A stretch of DNA of 64,000 nt from Thermomonas haemolytica (GTDB lineage: Bacteria > Pseudomonadota > Gammaproteobacteria > Xanthomonadales > Xanthomonadaceae): contig NZ_SMAP01000001.1 in assembly GCF_004346265.1 (NCBI RefSeq), forward strand, positions 186,001 through 250,000, in the 5' to 3' direction. The position numbers were made by a program, and so were the translations under genes. Each line of letters begins with the position of its first letter. Position 1 is the stretch's first letter. Positions 41,176 through 49,628 of this stretch are shown piece after piece. The notes under the pieces were generated by a model. It ran no database searches. It saw nothing but the letters and a program-made list of their open reading frames with translations, and was not told where the DNA came from.

Positions 41176-41271
41176 GACGGCCTCTCGTGCGGTGGAATGC
41201 CGCTATCCTAGAAGCTGCTTCGGCTTTGATTTCCAATGCCGAATGATATTTCGATTTTCCGGGGAACCTGC

Positions 41272-41739
41272 ATGCTCGACCGAATCGACTACGCCCTGCT
41301 GCGGCTGCTGCGGAAGAATGCGCGCCTGCCGAACAAGGATCTCGCGGAAAAGACCGGGATCGCGCCGTCCACCGCGCTGGAACGGGTGCGGCGGATGCGC
41401 GAGGCGCGGATCCTGCTGGGCTACCACGCCGAGATCGCGCCCGAGGCCATCGGCATCGGCTTGCAGGCGATGGTGTCGGTGCGGCTGGCGCGCCACTCGC
41501 GGGCGCTGGTGGACGGCTTCCACCGCCACCTGCTGGGCCTGCCGGAAGTGCTGGCCTGCTACCACGTGGCCGGCGCGGACGATTTCCTTGCCCATGTCGG
41601 CGTGCGCGACAGCGAGCACCTGCGCCAGTTCACCCTGGCCGCCTTCACCGAGCGCGAGGAAGTGGCGCACATCGAGACCCGGCTGATCTTCGAGTTCCAG
41701 CGCAACGTGGACCTGCCGCCGCAGCCGGGCGCGGACTGA
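41272..41739 (+). CDS. Lrp/AsnC-family regulator
   Basis: 155 aa. HTH ~5-60 (LDRIDYALLRLLRKNARLPNKDLAEKTGIAPSTALERVRRM), then an AsnC/RAM ligand domain (~70-150). Start at ATG 41272 is preferred because GGGGAACC lies 7 bp upstream; an earlier ATG at 41236 lacks such a site. Divergent from the PLP lyase across ~96 bp; likely its activator or repressor responding to an amino acid such as methionine. Confidence 0.9.
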   Translation: MLDRIDYALLRLLRKNARLPNKDLAEKTGIAPSTALERVRRMREARILLGYHAEIAPEAIGIGLQAMVSVRLARHSRALVDGFHRHLLGLPEVLACYHVAGADDFLAHVGVRDSEHLRQFTLAAFTEREEVAHIETRLIFEFQRNVDLPPQPGAD

Positions 41740-41740
41740 T

Positions 41741-42475
41741 CTACTGGAACAGGCGGTAGGTGCGGGTGGAGACTTCGCTCATCCAGCGGTAGTAGCTGAC
41801 GCGCCAGCGCCGGCCCACGTTCGGTTCCCACGGGTCGTACACCATCAACGTGGTGCCGCGGCCGCTGGGGTCGTTGTCGCCGCGCACGCCCACCACCAGG
41901 GTCATGTGTCCTGGGCTGCCCTGGTAGCCGCTGGGGATGCGCTTCAGGTAGCCGCCCGCGTTCCACAGGGTGTCCACCATCACCGGCCCCTGCCGCACCA
42001 TCGCGGCGAAGGCCTGCGGGGTCCACGACGCCGGGGGATAGAAGCGCAGGCCGTGCGCGCGCGCGTAGCGCTCGGTCAGCGGCAGCCAGTTGGCGAGGTC
42101 GGAGGCGTTGTGCAGGCCGCCCGCGTCGTCCCACATATCGGACGGCGTGGCCGCCTTGACCGCGGCCACGCTGCTGCGCTTGAGCATCGCGGTGGAGGCC
42201 GCCCAGCAGGTGGTATTGGTCGGCTGCGGGATGAACGGCCGCAGGTGCTGCACCGCCGGATAGGCCTCGGCATCGAACAGCGCGTTCTGGGTGCAGGGGC
42301 CGGCCTCGCCGTCCACCACCAGCCAGGCCTGGTCCTGGTAGCGGCGCACCGCCTCCTGCGTGCGCGGGCCGTAGCTGCCGTCCGCGCGCAGGCTGCAGCC
42401 GGGCAGCTTGCGATTCAGCGCCTCCTGCAGGCGCCGCACCTCGGGCCCGCTGGACCCGTTCCTGAGCACCGTCAT
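41741..42475 (-). CDS. Peptidoglycan-binding, papain-like cysteine protease
   Basis: 244 aa. N-terminal PG_binding_1 domain (~8-68: GSSGPEVRRLQEALNRKL...GSYGPRTQEAVRRYQ) is followed by a papain-like C70-type domain with Cys90 (NTTCWAAS), His190 (SPGHMTLVVG) and a candidate Asp214 (YDPWEP). No signal peptide or membrane anchor, so export, if any, must be by another route. GGAGAGGCAG precedes ATG 42475. It converges on the Lrp gene with a 1-bp gap. Could be a secreted or injected peptidase; target unknown. Confidence 0.75.
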   Translation of the reverse strand: MTVLRNGSSGPEVRRLQEALNRKLPGCSLRADGSYGPRTQEAVRRYQDQAWLVVDGEAGPCTQNALFDAEAYPAVQHLRPFIPQPTNTTCWAASTAMLKRSSVAAVKAATPSDMWDDAGGLHNASDLANWLPLTERYARAHGLRFYPPASWTPQAFAAMVRQGPVMVDTLWNAGGYLKRIPSGYQGSPGHMTLVVGVRGDNDPSGRGTTLMVYDPWEPNVGRRWRVSYYRWMSEVSTRTYRLFQ

Positions 42476-42549
42476 CTGCCTCTCCAGCAAACACCTTGCG
42501 ATGCCGGGCAGGATGCGGACCCGCGGGCGCCATCGCTATTCCCGAAACG

Positions 42550-42579
42550 GCCTATGCGCCCCCTGCGTTCGGCATAGGC
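42550..42579. repeat. 8-bp inverted repeat downstream of Hsp15 gene
   Basis: GCCTATGC (42550-42557) / GCATAGGC (42572-42579), 14-nt loop, between the protease and Hsp15 genes. Could be a weak transcription end; no T-run. Confidence 0.35.
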
Positions 42580-42649
42580 GCGGGTCGCGAGTCGTGGAGT
42601 TCGGGGCGTGGAACGTGGGGCGTGAGCGCGCGGCAACCGCGGGCGCGGG

Positions 42650-43054
42650 CTACAGCGCGTCGATATCGCCCAGCGCGCGGATCAGGCGGCGGGCGCGCTT
42701 GTCCGGCTTGGTTTCGGGCGGCTGAAAGCCGGCGCGCTCGGCCGCACGCTGCGCGCGTGCATGCGCGCGCGCCTGCCGCGACGCCTCGGATTCGCGGTAC
42801 AGGGCTTGGGCGACGCTGGCCGGACCGCGCGCATCGCTGAGCGCCAGCACTTCGATCTCGAAGCGCTCCTCCGCGCGCTGCACCACCAGCGCATCGCCCA
42901 CCCGCACGCCACGCGCGGGCTTGGCGCGTTGCCCGCCGACCTCGACCTTGCCGGTCTCGATGGCGTGCTTGGCCAGCGCGCGGGTCTTGAAGAAGCGCGC
43001 GGCCCACAGCCACAGGTCGAGGCGGACGCTGGCGATATCGTCGGGGGTCTGCAT
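42650..43054 (-). CDS. hslR: Hsp15-type S4 RNA-binding protein
   Basis: 134 aa. S4 domain at ~8-70 (VRLDLWLWAARFFKTRALAKHAIETGKVEVGGQRAKPARGVRVGD), then a basic C-terminal tail. Hsp15 binds free 50S subunits carrying peptidyl-tRNA after premature dissociation. ATG 43054. Downstream of rplS with an 82-bp gap. Confidence 0.88.
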   Translation of the reverse strand: MQTPDDIASVRLDLWLWAARFFKTRALAKHAIETGKVEVGGQRAKPARGVRVGDALVVQRAEERFEIEVLALSDARGPASVAQALYRESEASRQARAHARAQRAAERAGFQPPETKPDKRARRLIRALGDIDAL

Positions 43055-43136
43055 GTAGGGCGTCCTGCGCACCGGAAACGCAGACGGCCACCCGAGGGTG
43101 GCCGTCGCGGGGCGTCGCGAGGGTCGCGAAAGCGCC

Positions 43137-43553
43137 TTACTCGGCGGCGGCGGCAGCAGCAGCGGCCGCGGCGGCCTTGGCCTTGGCGTTGCCGGCCAGG
43201 TCTTCCTTGATGCGCGCCTTCTTGCCTTCCAGGCCACGCAGGTAGTACAGCTTGCTGGCGCGCACGGCGCCGCGGCGCTTCACTTCCACCGAGTCGATCG
43301 AGGCACTGTGGGTCTGGAACACGCGCTCGACCCCGTAGCCGTGGGAAATCTTGCGCACGGTGAACGCGGAGTTCAGGCCGGCGTTCTTCTTGGCGATCAC
43401 CACGCCCTCGTACGCCTGCACGCGCTCGCGGTTGCCTTCCTTCACCTTGACGTTGACGACGACGGTGTCGCCGGGGCCGAACTCCGGCAGCTTGCGCGCC
43501 ACCTGGGCGGCTTCGAAGTCCTGGACGAGGGCGTGGATCGAGGGCTTGTTCAT
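43137..43553 (-). CDS. rplS: 50S ribosomal protein L19
   Basis: 138 aa. Core L19 sequence at 1-115 ([31 protein letters not shown] ... [27 protein letters not shown]) then an unusual Ala-rich tail (about 13 Ala in the last 15 residues). L19 lies at the 30S-50S interface. ATG 43553. It has its own TATAAT promoter in the gap from trmD, in addition to possible read-through from the rpsP operon. Confidence 0.97.
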   Translation of the reverse strand: MNKPSIHALVQDFEAAQVARKLPEFGPGDTVVVNVKVKEGNRERVQAYEGVVIAKKNAGLNSAFTVRKISHGYGVERVFQTHSASIDSVEVKRRGAVRASKLYYLRGLEGKKARIKEDLAGNAKAKAAAAAAAAAAAE

Positions 43554-43691
43554 GGGATCAACCTGTTGAATGTGTTGCGTGCAACGGCACGCGCCTGTTG
43601 GAGTCGTTGTTGCGCGAGTGCACGTGGACCCGCGTCATGGCACTGGTGTAGCGGATGAATCTGGAACAACCGGGCGCAGGCCCAGCCGCGC

Positions 43692-43721
43692 ATTATAGCG
43701 GGAAATTCCGTTGCGTGTCGC
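43692..43721 (-). promoter_or_regulatory. Internal promoter of rplS
   Basis: Minus strand: -35 GCGACA (43721-43716), 18-bp spacer, perfect -10 TATAAT (43697-43692), ~140 bp before the rplS ATG. The long leader could hold autoregulatory RNA structure. Confidence 0.65.
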
Positions 43722-43750
43722 GCGCTTGCACGCCCCGGGACGCGAACGGC

Positions 43751-44524
43751 TCAGGCGTCCCCATCCGGCGGCTCGCCGGCCGCCGCCAGCCACTGCACCC
43801 GGAATGCCTCCAGCAGGGCGCGGTCGGCCTGCGACAGCGCGGCCTCGTCCAGCAGGTCGGGGCGGCGCAGCCAGGTCCGGCCCAGCGATTGCTGCCGGCG
43901 CCAGCGCGCGATTTCAGCATGGTTGCCCGACAGCAGCACCTCCGGCACCCGGCCCAGTGGATGTTCCACCGGGCGGGTGTAATGCGGGCAGTCCAGCAGC
44001 CCATCGCCCTCGAAACTGTCCTGGGCCGCGGATTCGGCATCGCCCAGCGTGCCGTCCAGCAACCGGGCCACCGCATCGACCACCACCGCCGCGCCCAGCT
44101 CGCCACCCGAAAGCACGTAGTCGCCGATCGACAACTCCTCGTCCACCTCGGCCTGCAGCAGGCGCTCGTCCACGCCTTCGTAGCGGCCGCACAGCAGCAC
44201 CAGCCGCGGCAGCGCCGCCAGTTCGCGCACCTTGCGCTGGTCGAGGCGCCGCCCCTGCGGGCTCAGGTACACCACCCGCGCCGGCGCAGGGTCGGCAGCC
44301 CGCGCAGCCGTGATCGCCGCACGCAGCGGGTCGATCAGCATCACCATGCCCGGGCCGCCGCCGAACGGGCGGTCGTCCACCCGGCGGTAGTTGCCCTCGG
44401 CGAAGTCCCGCGGGTTCCAGCCGTGGATCGCCAGCAGCCCGCGCTCGCCGGCGCGTCCGACCACGCCATGGGCCGCGAGCTGGGCGACGAACTCCGGGAA
44501 CAGGCTGATGATGTCGAAGCGCAT
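43751..44524 (-). CDS. trmD: tRNA (guanine-37-N1)-methyltransferase TrmD
   Basis: 257 aa SPOUT methyltransferase that makes m1G37 to prevent frameshifting. [28 protein letters not shown] and [14 protein letters not shown] form the trefoil-knot SAM site and dimer interface. ATG 44524, 12 bp after the rimM stop. C-terminal domain ends [12 protein letters not shown]. Standard position in rpsP-rimM-trmD-rplS. Confidence 0.97.
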   Translation of the reverse strand: MRFDIISLFPEFVAQLAAHGVVGRAGERGLLAIHGWNPRDFAEGNYRRVDDRPFGGGPGMVMLIDPLRAAITAARAADPAPARVVYLSPQGRRLDQRKVRELAALPRLVLLCGRYEGVDERLLQAEVDEELSIGDYVLSGGELGAAVVVDAVARLLDGTLGDAESAAQDSFEGDGLLDCPHYTRPVEHPLGRVPEVLLSGNHAEIARWRRQQSLGRTWLRRPDLLDEAALSQADRALLEAFRVQWLAAAGEPPDGDA

Positions 44525-44536
44525 GCCTGCGGGCGC

Positions 44537-45106
44537 CTAGAAGTCCGGGTCCCAGTCCACCACCACCAGGCCGGAGGCGAAATCGACGCTGCGGATGAAG
44601 TCGGGCTGGACGAACGGGATCATGCGATCGCGTTCGCCCTGCGCCACCAGCACATGGTTGGCGCCGTTGTCGAACAGATAGGCCACGCGCCCGAAGTCCA
44701 CGCCCTCGACGTTGGCCACGCGCAGGCCCTCCAGGTCCACCCAGTAATACTCGCCGGGGGCCGGCGGCGGCAGCGCGCTGCGCGGCACCAGCACCTCGGT
44801 CCCGCGCAGGGCCTCGGCGGCATCGCGGTCGGCGACCCCCGGCAAGGTGGCGATCAGGCCCTTGCCGCCGGCGCGCACTTTCGCGCCTTCGCACAGGCGC
44901 TCGCCACCGCGCCCATCGCGCAGGGTCCAAGGCTGGTAGCGCGCGATCGCGCGGGCGGGCTCGGTATAGCTCTCCAGCTTGACTTCGCCACGCACGCCGA
45001 ACGCACCGTGCAACCGACCCACGGCGATCATCCGCTGGCCAGCCGACGGTGCGTTCATTTCGGCATCCAGTCCGGCGGCACCCGCGGGCGCCATGCCGGA
45101 GCGCAT
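44537..45106 (-). CDS. rimM: Ribosome maturation factor RimM
   Basis: 189 aa if started at ATG 45106, which has AGGCGG upstream and lies 5 bp after the rpsP stop. A shorter start at ATG 45058 (174 aa, MNAPSAGQRM) matches typical xanthomonad length and is equally possible. It contains the RimM domain (AVGRLHGAFGVRGEVKLESYTEP) and a PRC barrel (EYYWVDLEGLRVANVEGVDFGRVAYLFDNGANHVLVA). It helps 30S assembly around S19. Confidence 0.92.
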   Translation of the reverse strand: MRSGMAPAGAAGLDAEMNAPSAGQRMIAVGRLHGAFGVRGEVKLESYTEPARAIARYQPWTLRDGRGGERLCEGAKVRAGGKGLIATLPGVADRDAAEALRGTEVLVPRSALPPPAPGEYYWVDLEGLRVANVEGVDFGRVAYLFDNGANHVLVAQGERDRMIPFVQPDFIRSVDFASGLVVVDWDPDF

Positions 45107-45111
45107 CCGGA

Positions 45112-45360
45112 TCAGGCCGCCTTGGCGGCGGTCTTGTACAGGTCGGCGACCTTGTCGCTCATCTGGGCGCCATTGTCCACCCAGAACTTCATGCGCTCGA
45201 GGTTCAGCTCGACGCGCTTTTCCTGGCCCTGCGCCACCGGGTTGTAGAAACCCAGGCGCTCGATGTTGCGGCCGTCGCGGGCGCTGCGGCTGTCGGTGAC
45301 GATGATGTGGTAGAAGGGACGCTTCTTCGCGCCGCCGCGGGTGAGACGGATCTTGACCAT
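45112..45360 (-). CDS. rpsP: 30S ribosomal protein S16
   Basis: 82 aa, full length: [42 protein letters not shown]16 is a 16S rRNA-binding protein of the 30S body. First gene of the rpsP-rimM-trmD(-rplS) operon; promoter at 45409-45437. Confidence 0.97.
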   Translation of the reverse strand: MVKIRLTRGGAKKRPFYHIIVTDSRSARDGRNIERLGFYNPVAQGQEKRVELNLERMKFWVDNGAQMSDKVADLYKTAAKAA

Positions 45361-45408
45361 GATGTTTCCAGTGTTGCCCAGCGGCCGGGATGGCCGGGTA
45401 AGCGGGCA

Positions 45409-45437
45409 AGTATAGCGGCCTTTCGACGTCGAACCAA
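45409..45437 (-). promoter_or_regulatory. rpsP operon promoter
   Basis: Minus strand: -35 TTGGTT (45437-45432), 17-bp spacer, -10 TATACT (45414-45409), ~50 bp before the rpsP ATG. A 12-bp perfect palindrome TTCGACGTCGAA (45422-45433) overlaps the -35/spacer. Confidence 0.75.
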
Positions 45438-45470
45438 GCCTCGGGAGGGCGCTCACACCCCCGCGAGGCT
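45437..45470 (-). terminator. Hairpin after fabB
   Basis: AGCCTCG (minus 45470-45464) pairs with CGAGGCT (45443-45437), the stem reaching into the fabB stop codon. No T-run. Confidence 0.5.
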
Positions 45471-46678
45471 CAGGCGCGTGCGAACACCAGCGCGGCGTTG
45501 GTGCCGCCGAAGCCGAAGCTGTTGGACATCACCACGTCCAGGCGCGCGTCGCGGCTCTCGCGCACGATCGGGAAGCCCTCCGCCTGCGGGTCCAGCACGT
45601 CGATGTTGGCGGAGCCGGCGATGAAGCCGTCGCGCAGCATCAGCAGGCTGTAGATCGCCTCGTGCACGCTGGCCGCGCCCAGCGAATGCCCGCTCAGCGC
45701 CTTGGTGGACGACAGCGGCGGCATGGCATCGCCGAAGGCCTCGCGTACCGCCTTCAGCTCGACGATGTCGCCCAGCGGGGTCGAGGTGCCGTGGGTATTG
45801 AGGTAATCCACCGGGCGCCGCACGCCCGCCAGCGCCATCTGCATGCAGCGCACCGCGCCCTCGCCGCTCGGCGCGACCATGTCGGCGCCGTCGCTGGTGA
45901 CGCCGTAGCCCACCAGCTCCGCATGGATGCGCGCACCGCGCGCGACCGCGTGGTCCCAGTCCTCCAGCACCAGCATGCCGCCACCGCTGCCGATCACGAA
46001 GCCGTCGCGGCCGGCGTCGTACGGGCGCGAGGCGCGTTCGGGCGTATCGTTGTAGCCGGTGGACAGCGCGCCCATGGCGTCGAACATCACCGTCATCGTC
46101 CAGTCCAGGTCCTCGCCGCCGCCGGCGAACACGACGTCCTGCGCGCCGTGGCGGATCAGGTCCGCGGCCGCGCCGATGCAGTGCGCGGAGGTCGCGCAGG
46201 CGGCGCTGATCGAATAGCTGACGCCCTTGATGTGGAAGGCGGTGGCCAGGTTGGCCGAGACCGTGGAGCACATCGTGCGCGGCACCATGTACGGACCGAC
46301 CTTGCGCGCGCCGCGACTGCGGGCGATGTCGGCGGTCTCCACCTGCCAGCGGCTGGAGCCGCCGCCGGAGCCGGCGATCAGCCCGGTGCGCGGATGGCTG
46401 ACCTGCGCCTCGTCCAGGCCGGCATCGGCGATCGCATCGCGCAGCGCCAGGTAGCTGTAGGCGGCGGCATCGCTCATGAAGCGCTTGAGCTTGCGGTCGA
46501 TGGCGGCCTCGAGGTCGAGCTGGACCGCGCCGCCGACCTGGCTGCGCAGGCCGCGTTCGACCGCATCGGGCAAGGTGCGGATGCCGGAAATCCCCTCGCG
46601 CAGCGCGCGCGAGACGGTATCGAGGTCATTGCCGAGGCAGGACGTGATGCCCATTCCGGTGATCGCGACGCGACGCAT
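45470..46678 (-). CDS. fabB: 3-oxoacyl-ACP synthase I FabB
   Basis: 402 aa beta-ketoacyl-ACP synthase, elongates unsaturated fatty acids after FabA. Active-site Cys in [13 protein letters not shown], His in [11 protein letters not shown] and His in [21 protein letters not shown] 46678 ([18 protein letters not shown]). The fabA stop is 1 bp upstream of its start: the classic fabA-fabB pair. Confidence 0.95.
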   Translation of the reverse strand: MRRVAITGMGITSCLGNDLDTVSRALREGISGIRTLPDAVERGLRSQVGGAVQLDLEAAIDRKLKRFMSDAAAYSYLALRDAIADAGLDEAQVSHPRTGLIAGSGGGSSRWQVETADIARSRGARKVGPYMVPRTMCSTVSANLATAFHIKGVSYSISAACATSAHCIGAAADLIRHGAQDVVFAGGGEDLDWTMTVMFDAMGALSTGYNDTPERASRPYDAGRDGFVIGSGGGMLVLEDWDHAVARGARIHAELVGYGVTSDGADMVAPSGEGAVRCMQMALAGVRRPVDYLNTHGTSTPLGDIVELKAVREAFGDAMPPLSSTKALSGHSLGAASVHEAIYSLLMLRDGFIAGSANIDVLDPQAEGFPIVRESRDARLDVVMSNSFGFGGTNAALVFARA

Positions 46679-46679
46679 G

Positions 46680-47195
46680 TCAAAGGCTTTCCGTGGAGGT
46701 GAACAGGCCGACCCGCAGGTCCTTGGCGGTGTAGATCTCGCGCCCATCCACCAGCGTGCGCGCATCCGCCTGCGCCACCACCAACTTGCGGTTGATGACG
46801 CGGCTGATGTCGATCTCGTAGCTCACCACCTTCGCGGTGGGCAGCACCTGGCCGCTGAACTTGACCTCGCCGCAGCCCAGCGCGCGGCCACGGCCGGGCG
46901 CGCCCAGCCAGGTCAGGTAGAAGCCGACCAGCTGCCACATCGCATCCAAACCCAGGCAGCCCGGCATCACCGGATCGCCGAGGAAATGGCACTGGAAGAA
47001 CCAGAGGTCCGGGCGGATATCCAGTTCGGCGCGGACGAAGCCCTTGCCATGCGCGCCGCCGTGGTCGTTGATCTCGACGATGCGGTCGAACATCAGCATC
47101 GGGTCGGCCGGCAGGCGGGCCAGGCTGTTGGGGAACAACTCGCCACGCGCGCTGGCCAGCAGCTGCTCGCGGGTGAAGGAAGACGCGCGGGTCAT
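46680..47195 (-). CDS. fabA: 3-hydroxydecanoyl-ACP dehydratase/isomerase FabA
   Basis: 171 aa hot-dog dehydratase; makes the cis-3-decenoyl branch for unsaturated fatty acids. Active-site region [25 protein letters not shown] contains the catalytic His and Asp. ATG 47195 chosen; an in-frame TTG twelve bases upstream has no advantage. First gene of the fabA-fabB operon, behind a promoter with a palindrome overlapping its -35. Confidence 0.95.
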   Translation of the reverse strand: MTRASSFTREQLLASARGELFPNSLARLPADPMLMFDRIVEINDHGGAHGKGFVRAELDIRPDLWFFQCHFLGDPVMPGCLGLDAMWQLVGFYLTWLGAPGRGRALGCGEVKFSGQVLPTAKVVSYEIDISRVINRKLVVAQADARTLVDGREIYTAKDLRVGLFTSTESL

Positions 47196-47222
47196 GGACT
47201 GGCCCAAGGGGAAAGGGTTTCG

Positions 47223-47259
47223 ATTCTAAACACCGCCCCGCGACATACCTAGACGTATG
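47223..47259 (-). promoter_or_regulatory. fabAB promoter with palindromic operator
   Basis: Minus strand: -10 TAGAAT (47228-47223); the -35 region (about 47251-47246) is weak and covered by the inverted repeat CATAC-N6-GTATG (47244-47259), a plausible binding site for a fatty-acid regulator. Confidence 0.45.
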
Positions 47260-47394
47260 CGGCCGCGCACGCCGGGCGCCTGAAGCGGCATCGAGGCCGG
47301 CCGCGACCCCGGCGGCGGCCGGCACTGAAATCGTGTGCACCGCAATCCCGACGGCGAAGCGTATTAAGCTCGGGAAAACCCAAGCCTGGAACCG

Positions 47395-48870
47395 ATGTCC
47401 GTGACGCCTGCCACGCACGCTTCGCTGTTGACCATATTCGGCGCCACCGGCGACCTGGCACAGCGCATGCTGCTGCCCTCGCTGTACAGCCTGCAGGCCG
47501 AACGCCTGCTGCCGGAGGGCATGCGCATCCTCGGCACCGCGCGCAGCGAGCTGGACCGCGAGGGCTTCGCGCAGCTGGTGGCCGACAGCATCCAGCAGCG
47601 CATCCCCGCGCACGAGCGCAGCGAGGAGGCCCTGCGCGGGCTGCTGGAGCGCCTGGACTACCTGCCCGCCAGCGCCGACGACGACGCCTCGATGGCAGCG
47701 CTGGCCGCGCGCGTGCAGGCGCTGCGCGCGGGCGACGTGCTCTACCACATGAGCACCGCGCCGAAGTTCTACGGCCCCGCCTGCCAGGCGCTGGCCGCGC
47801 ATGGCGCCGCCGGCCCCGGCACCCGGGTGATGCTGGAAAAGCCGATCGGCAAGGACCTGGCCAGCGCGATCGCGATCAACGACGCGGTGGCGCGTGCGTT
47901 CGATGAAGAGCGGGTTTACCGGGTCGATCATTACCTTGGCAAGGAAGGCGTGCAGAACCTGATCGCGCTGCGCTTCGGCAACGCACTGTTCGAGCCGCTG
48001 TGGAACGCACGCCACGTCGAGCAGGTGCAGATCACGGTCGCCGAGACAGTGGGCGTGGAGGGCCGCGGCGATTACTACGATGACGCCGGCGCGCTGCGCG
48101 ACATGCTGCAGAACCATCTGCTGCAGCTGCTGTGCCTGGTCGCGATGGAGCCGCCGGCGCGGTTCGACCCGACCGCGGTGCGCAACGAGAAAATCAAGGT
48201 GCTGCGCTCGCTGCGCGCGATCGACGCCAGCAACGTCGCCACCGAATCGGTGGCCGGCCAGTACACCGCCGGCGCGATCGACGGCGCCGCGGTGCCCGGC
48301 TACGTGGAGGAGTTGGGCCGCCCCAGCCGCACCGAGACCTTCGTGGCGCTGCGCGCGCACGTGGACAACTGGCGCTGGTCCGGGGTGCCGTTCTACCTGC
48401 GCACCGGCAAGCGCCTGCCCGCGCGCAGCACCGAGATCTACCTGCAGTTCCGCAAGGTGCCGTATTCGATCTTCGGCGGCGCCGCGGCGGCCGACATGCG
48501 CCCGAACGGGCTGCTGATCAAGCTGCAGCCGGAGGAGCGCATCGAGCTGGACCTGATGAGCAAGACCCCGGGCCTGGACCGGCACGGCCTGCGCCTGTCG
48601 CAGGTGGCGCTGGACCTGGACTTCCACCAGGAATTTTCCAGCGCGCGCCGGCGCATCGCCTACGAGCGCCTTTATCTGGATGCGATCGAGGGCAACGGCA
48701 CTCTGTTCGTGCGCCGCGACGAGACCGAGGCCGCCTGGCAATGGGTGGACGCGATCGCCGCCGGCTGGCGCGATGCCGGCATGCTGCCGCGCCCCTACCC
48801 CGCCGGCACCTGGGGGCCGGGCGCCGCGATCTCGCTGGTGGACCGCCTGGGCCACGGCTGGCGCGAATGA
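47395..48870 (+). CDS. zwf: Glucose-6-phosphate dehydrogenase
   Basis: 491 aa. NADP-binding GATGDLAQRMLLPSLY at ~16-31, catalytic motif RVYRVDHYLGKEGVQNL, and C-half beta-sheet with WRWSGVPFYLRTGKRLP. First step of the Entner-Doudoroff route (glucose-6-P to 6-phosphogluconolactone). ATG 47395; overlaps the pgl start by 4 bp. First gene of zwf-pgl-edd-glk-eda. No HexR-like operator was recognised upstream. Confidence 0.97.
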   Translation: MSVTPATHASLLTIFGATGDLAQRMLLPSLYSLQAERLLPEGMRILGTARSELDREGFAQLVADSIQQRIPAHERSEEALRGLLERLDYLPASADDDASMAALAARVQALRAGDVLYHMSTAPKFYGPACQALAAHGAAGPGTRVMLEKPIGKDLASAIAINDAVARAFDEERVYRVDHYLGKEGVQNLIALRFGNALFEPLWNARHVEQVQITVAETVGVEGRGDYYDDAGALRDMLQNHLLQLLCLVAMEPPARFDPTAVRNEKIKVLRSLRAIDASNVATESVAGQYTAGAIDGAAVPGYVEELGRPSRTETFVALRAHVDNWRWSGVPFYLRTGKRLPARSTEIYLQFRKVPYSIFGGAAAADMRPNGLLIKLQPEERIELDLMSKTPGLDRHGLRLSQVALDLDFHQEFSSARRRIAYERLYLDAIEGNGTLFVRRDETEAAWQWVDAIAAGWRDAGMLPRPYPAGTWGPGAAISLVDRLGHGWRE

Positions 48871-49628
48871 GCAGGCGCGCGGCGATGGCAGGCAGCGAGC
48901 ACCTCTATCCCGACACCCCCGCGCTGGTCGCCGGGGTCGCCGCCGCGTTCACGCAGGCCTGCCGCGATGCCATCGCCAGATGCGGCCACGCCTGGCTGGC
49001 GCTGGCCGGCGGGCGCACGCCGCTGCCGGTGTACGCGCAGCTGGCGCAGGCCCTGCGCGATGCACGGATCGATGCCGTGCCCACCGACGAGCGCTGCGTC
49101 CCGCACGACCACCCAGCCTGCAACCTGCGCCACCTGCGCGCGGCTTTTGGCAGCGAGGCTCCCGCTTTTGCCCGTCATTCCCGCGTAGGCGGGAATGACG
49201 AACCAAGGAATATCGTGGCGCATCCGCTCACCGCCGCCAATGGCGGCATCGACGCCTCGCTGGCGCAGGCGCGCGCGCTGCTCGCCGCGCGTCCGCAACC
49301 GTTCGATGCGGTGCTGCTCGGAATGGGCGCGGACGGCCATATCGCCTCGCTGTTCCCGGGCGCGGCCAACCTGGCCGAGGGCCTGGCGCTGGACAGCGGC
49401 GTGGATGCCATCGCCACCCTGCCCGACCCGCTGCCGCCGGAGGCACCGTTCGCGCGCATCAGCCTGACCCTGCCGCGCCTGCTGCGCGCACGCAGCGTGC
49501 ACCTGGTCGTGACTGGCCACGCCAAGCGCGCGGTGCTGGAGCAGGCCCGCCGCGATCCGCAGGCACCCTTCCCGGTCACCGCGCTGCTGCATGCCGGCGC
49601 GCCGGTTCACGTTCACTGGAGCCCCTGA
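48867..49628 (+). CDS. pgl: 6-phosphogluconolactonase with inserted palindromic unit
   Basis: 253 aa DevB-type lactonase. [16 protein letters not shown] (~47-62), [19 protein letters not shown] (~74-92) and [21 protein letters not shown] are family motifs; catalytic His is in GADGHIAS. Between them, residues ~101-113 ([13 protein letters not shown]) are encoded by a palindromic repeat that has landed in frame and lengthens the protein slightly. Overlaps zwf by 4 bp and edd by 1 bp. Second enzyme of the pathway. Confidence 0.92.
   Translation: MSRRAAMAGSEHLYPDTPALVAGVAAAFTQACRDAIARCGHAWLALAGGRTPLPVYAQLAQALRDARIDAVPTDERCVPHDHPACNLRHLRAAFGSEAPAFARHSRVGGNDEPRNIVAHPLTAANGGIDASLAQARALLAARPQPFDAVLLGMGADGHIASLFPGAANLAEGLALDSGVDAIATLPDPLPPEAPFARISLTLPRLLRARSVHLVVTGHAKRAVLEQARRDPQAPFPVTALLHAGAPVHVHWSP
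49173..49200 (+). repeat. Intragenic palindromic repeat in pgl
   Basis: CGTCATTCCCGC-GTAG-GCGGGAATGACG, a perfect 12-bp stem. It has the form of the CGTCATTCCCGCG..GCGGGAAT palindromes scattered between genes in xanthomonad and many other proteobacterial genomes, here inside a coding region. Confidence 0.85.
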
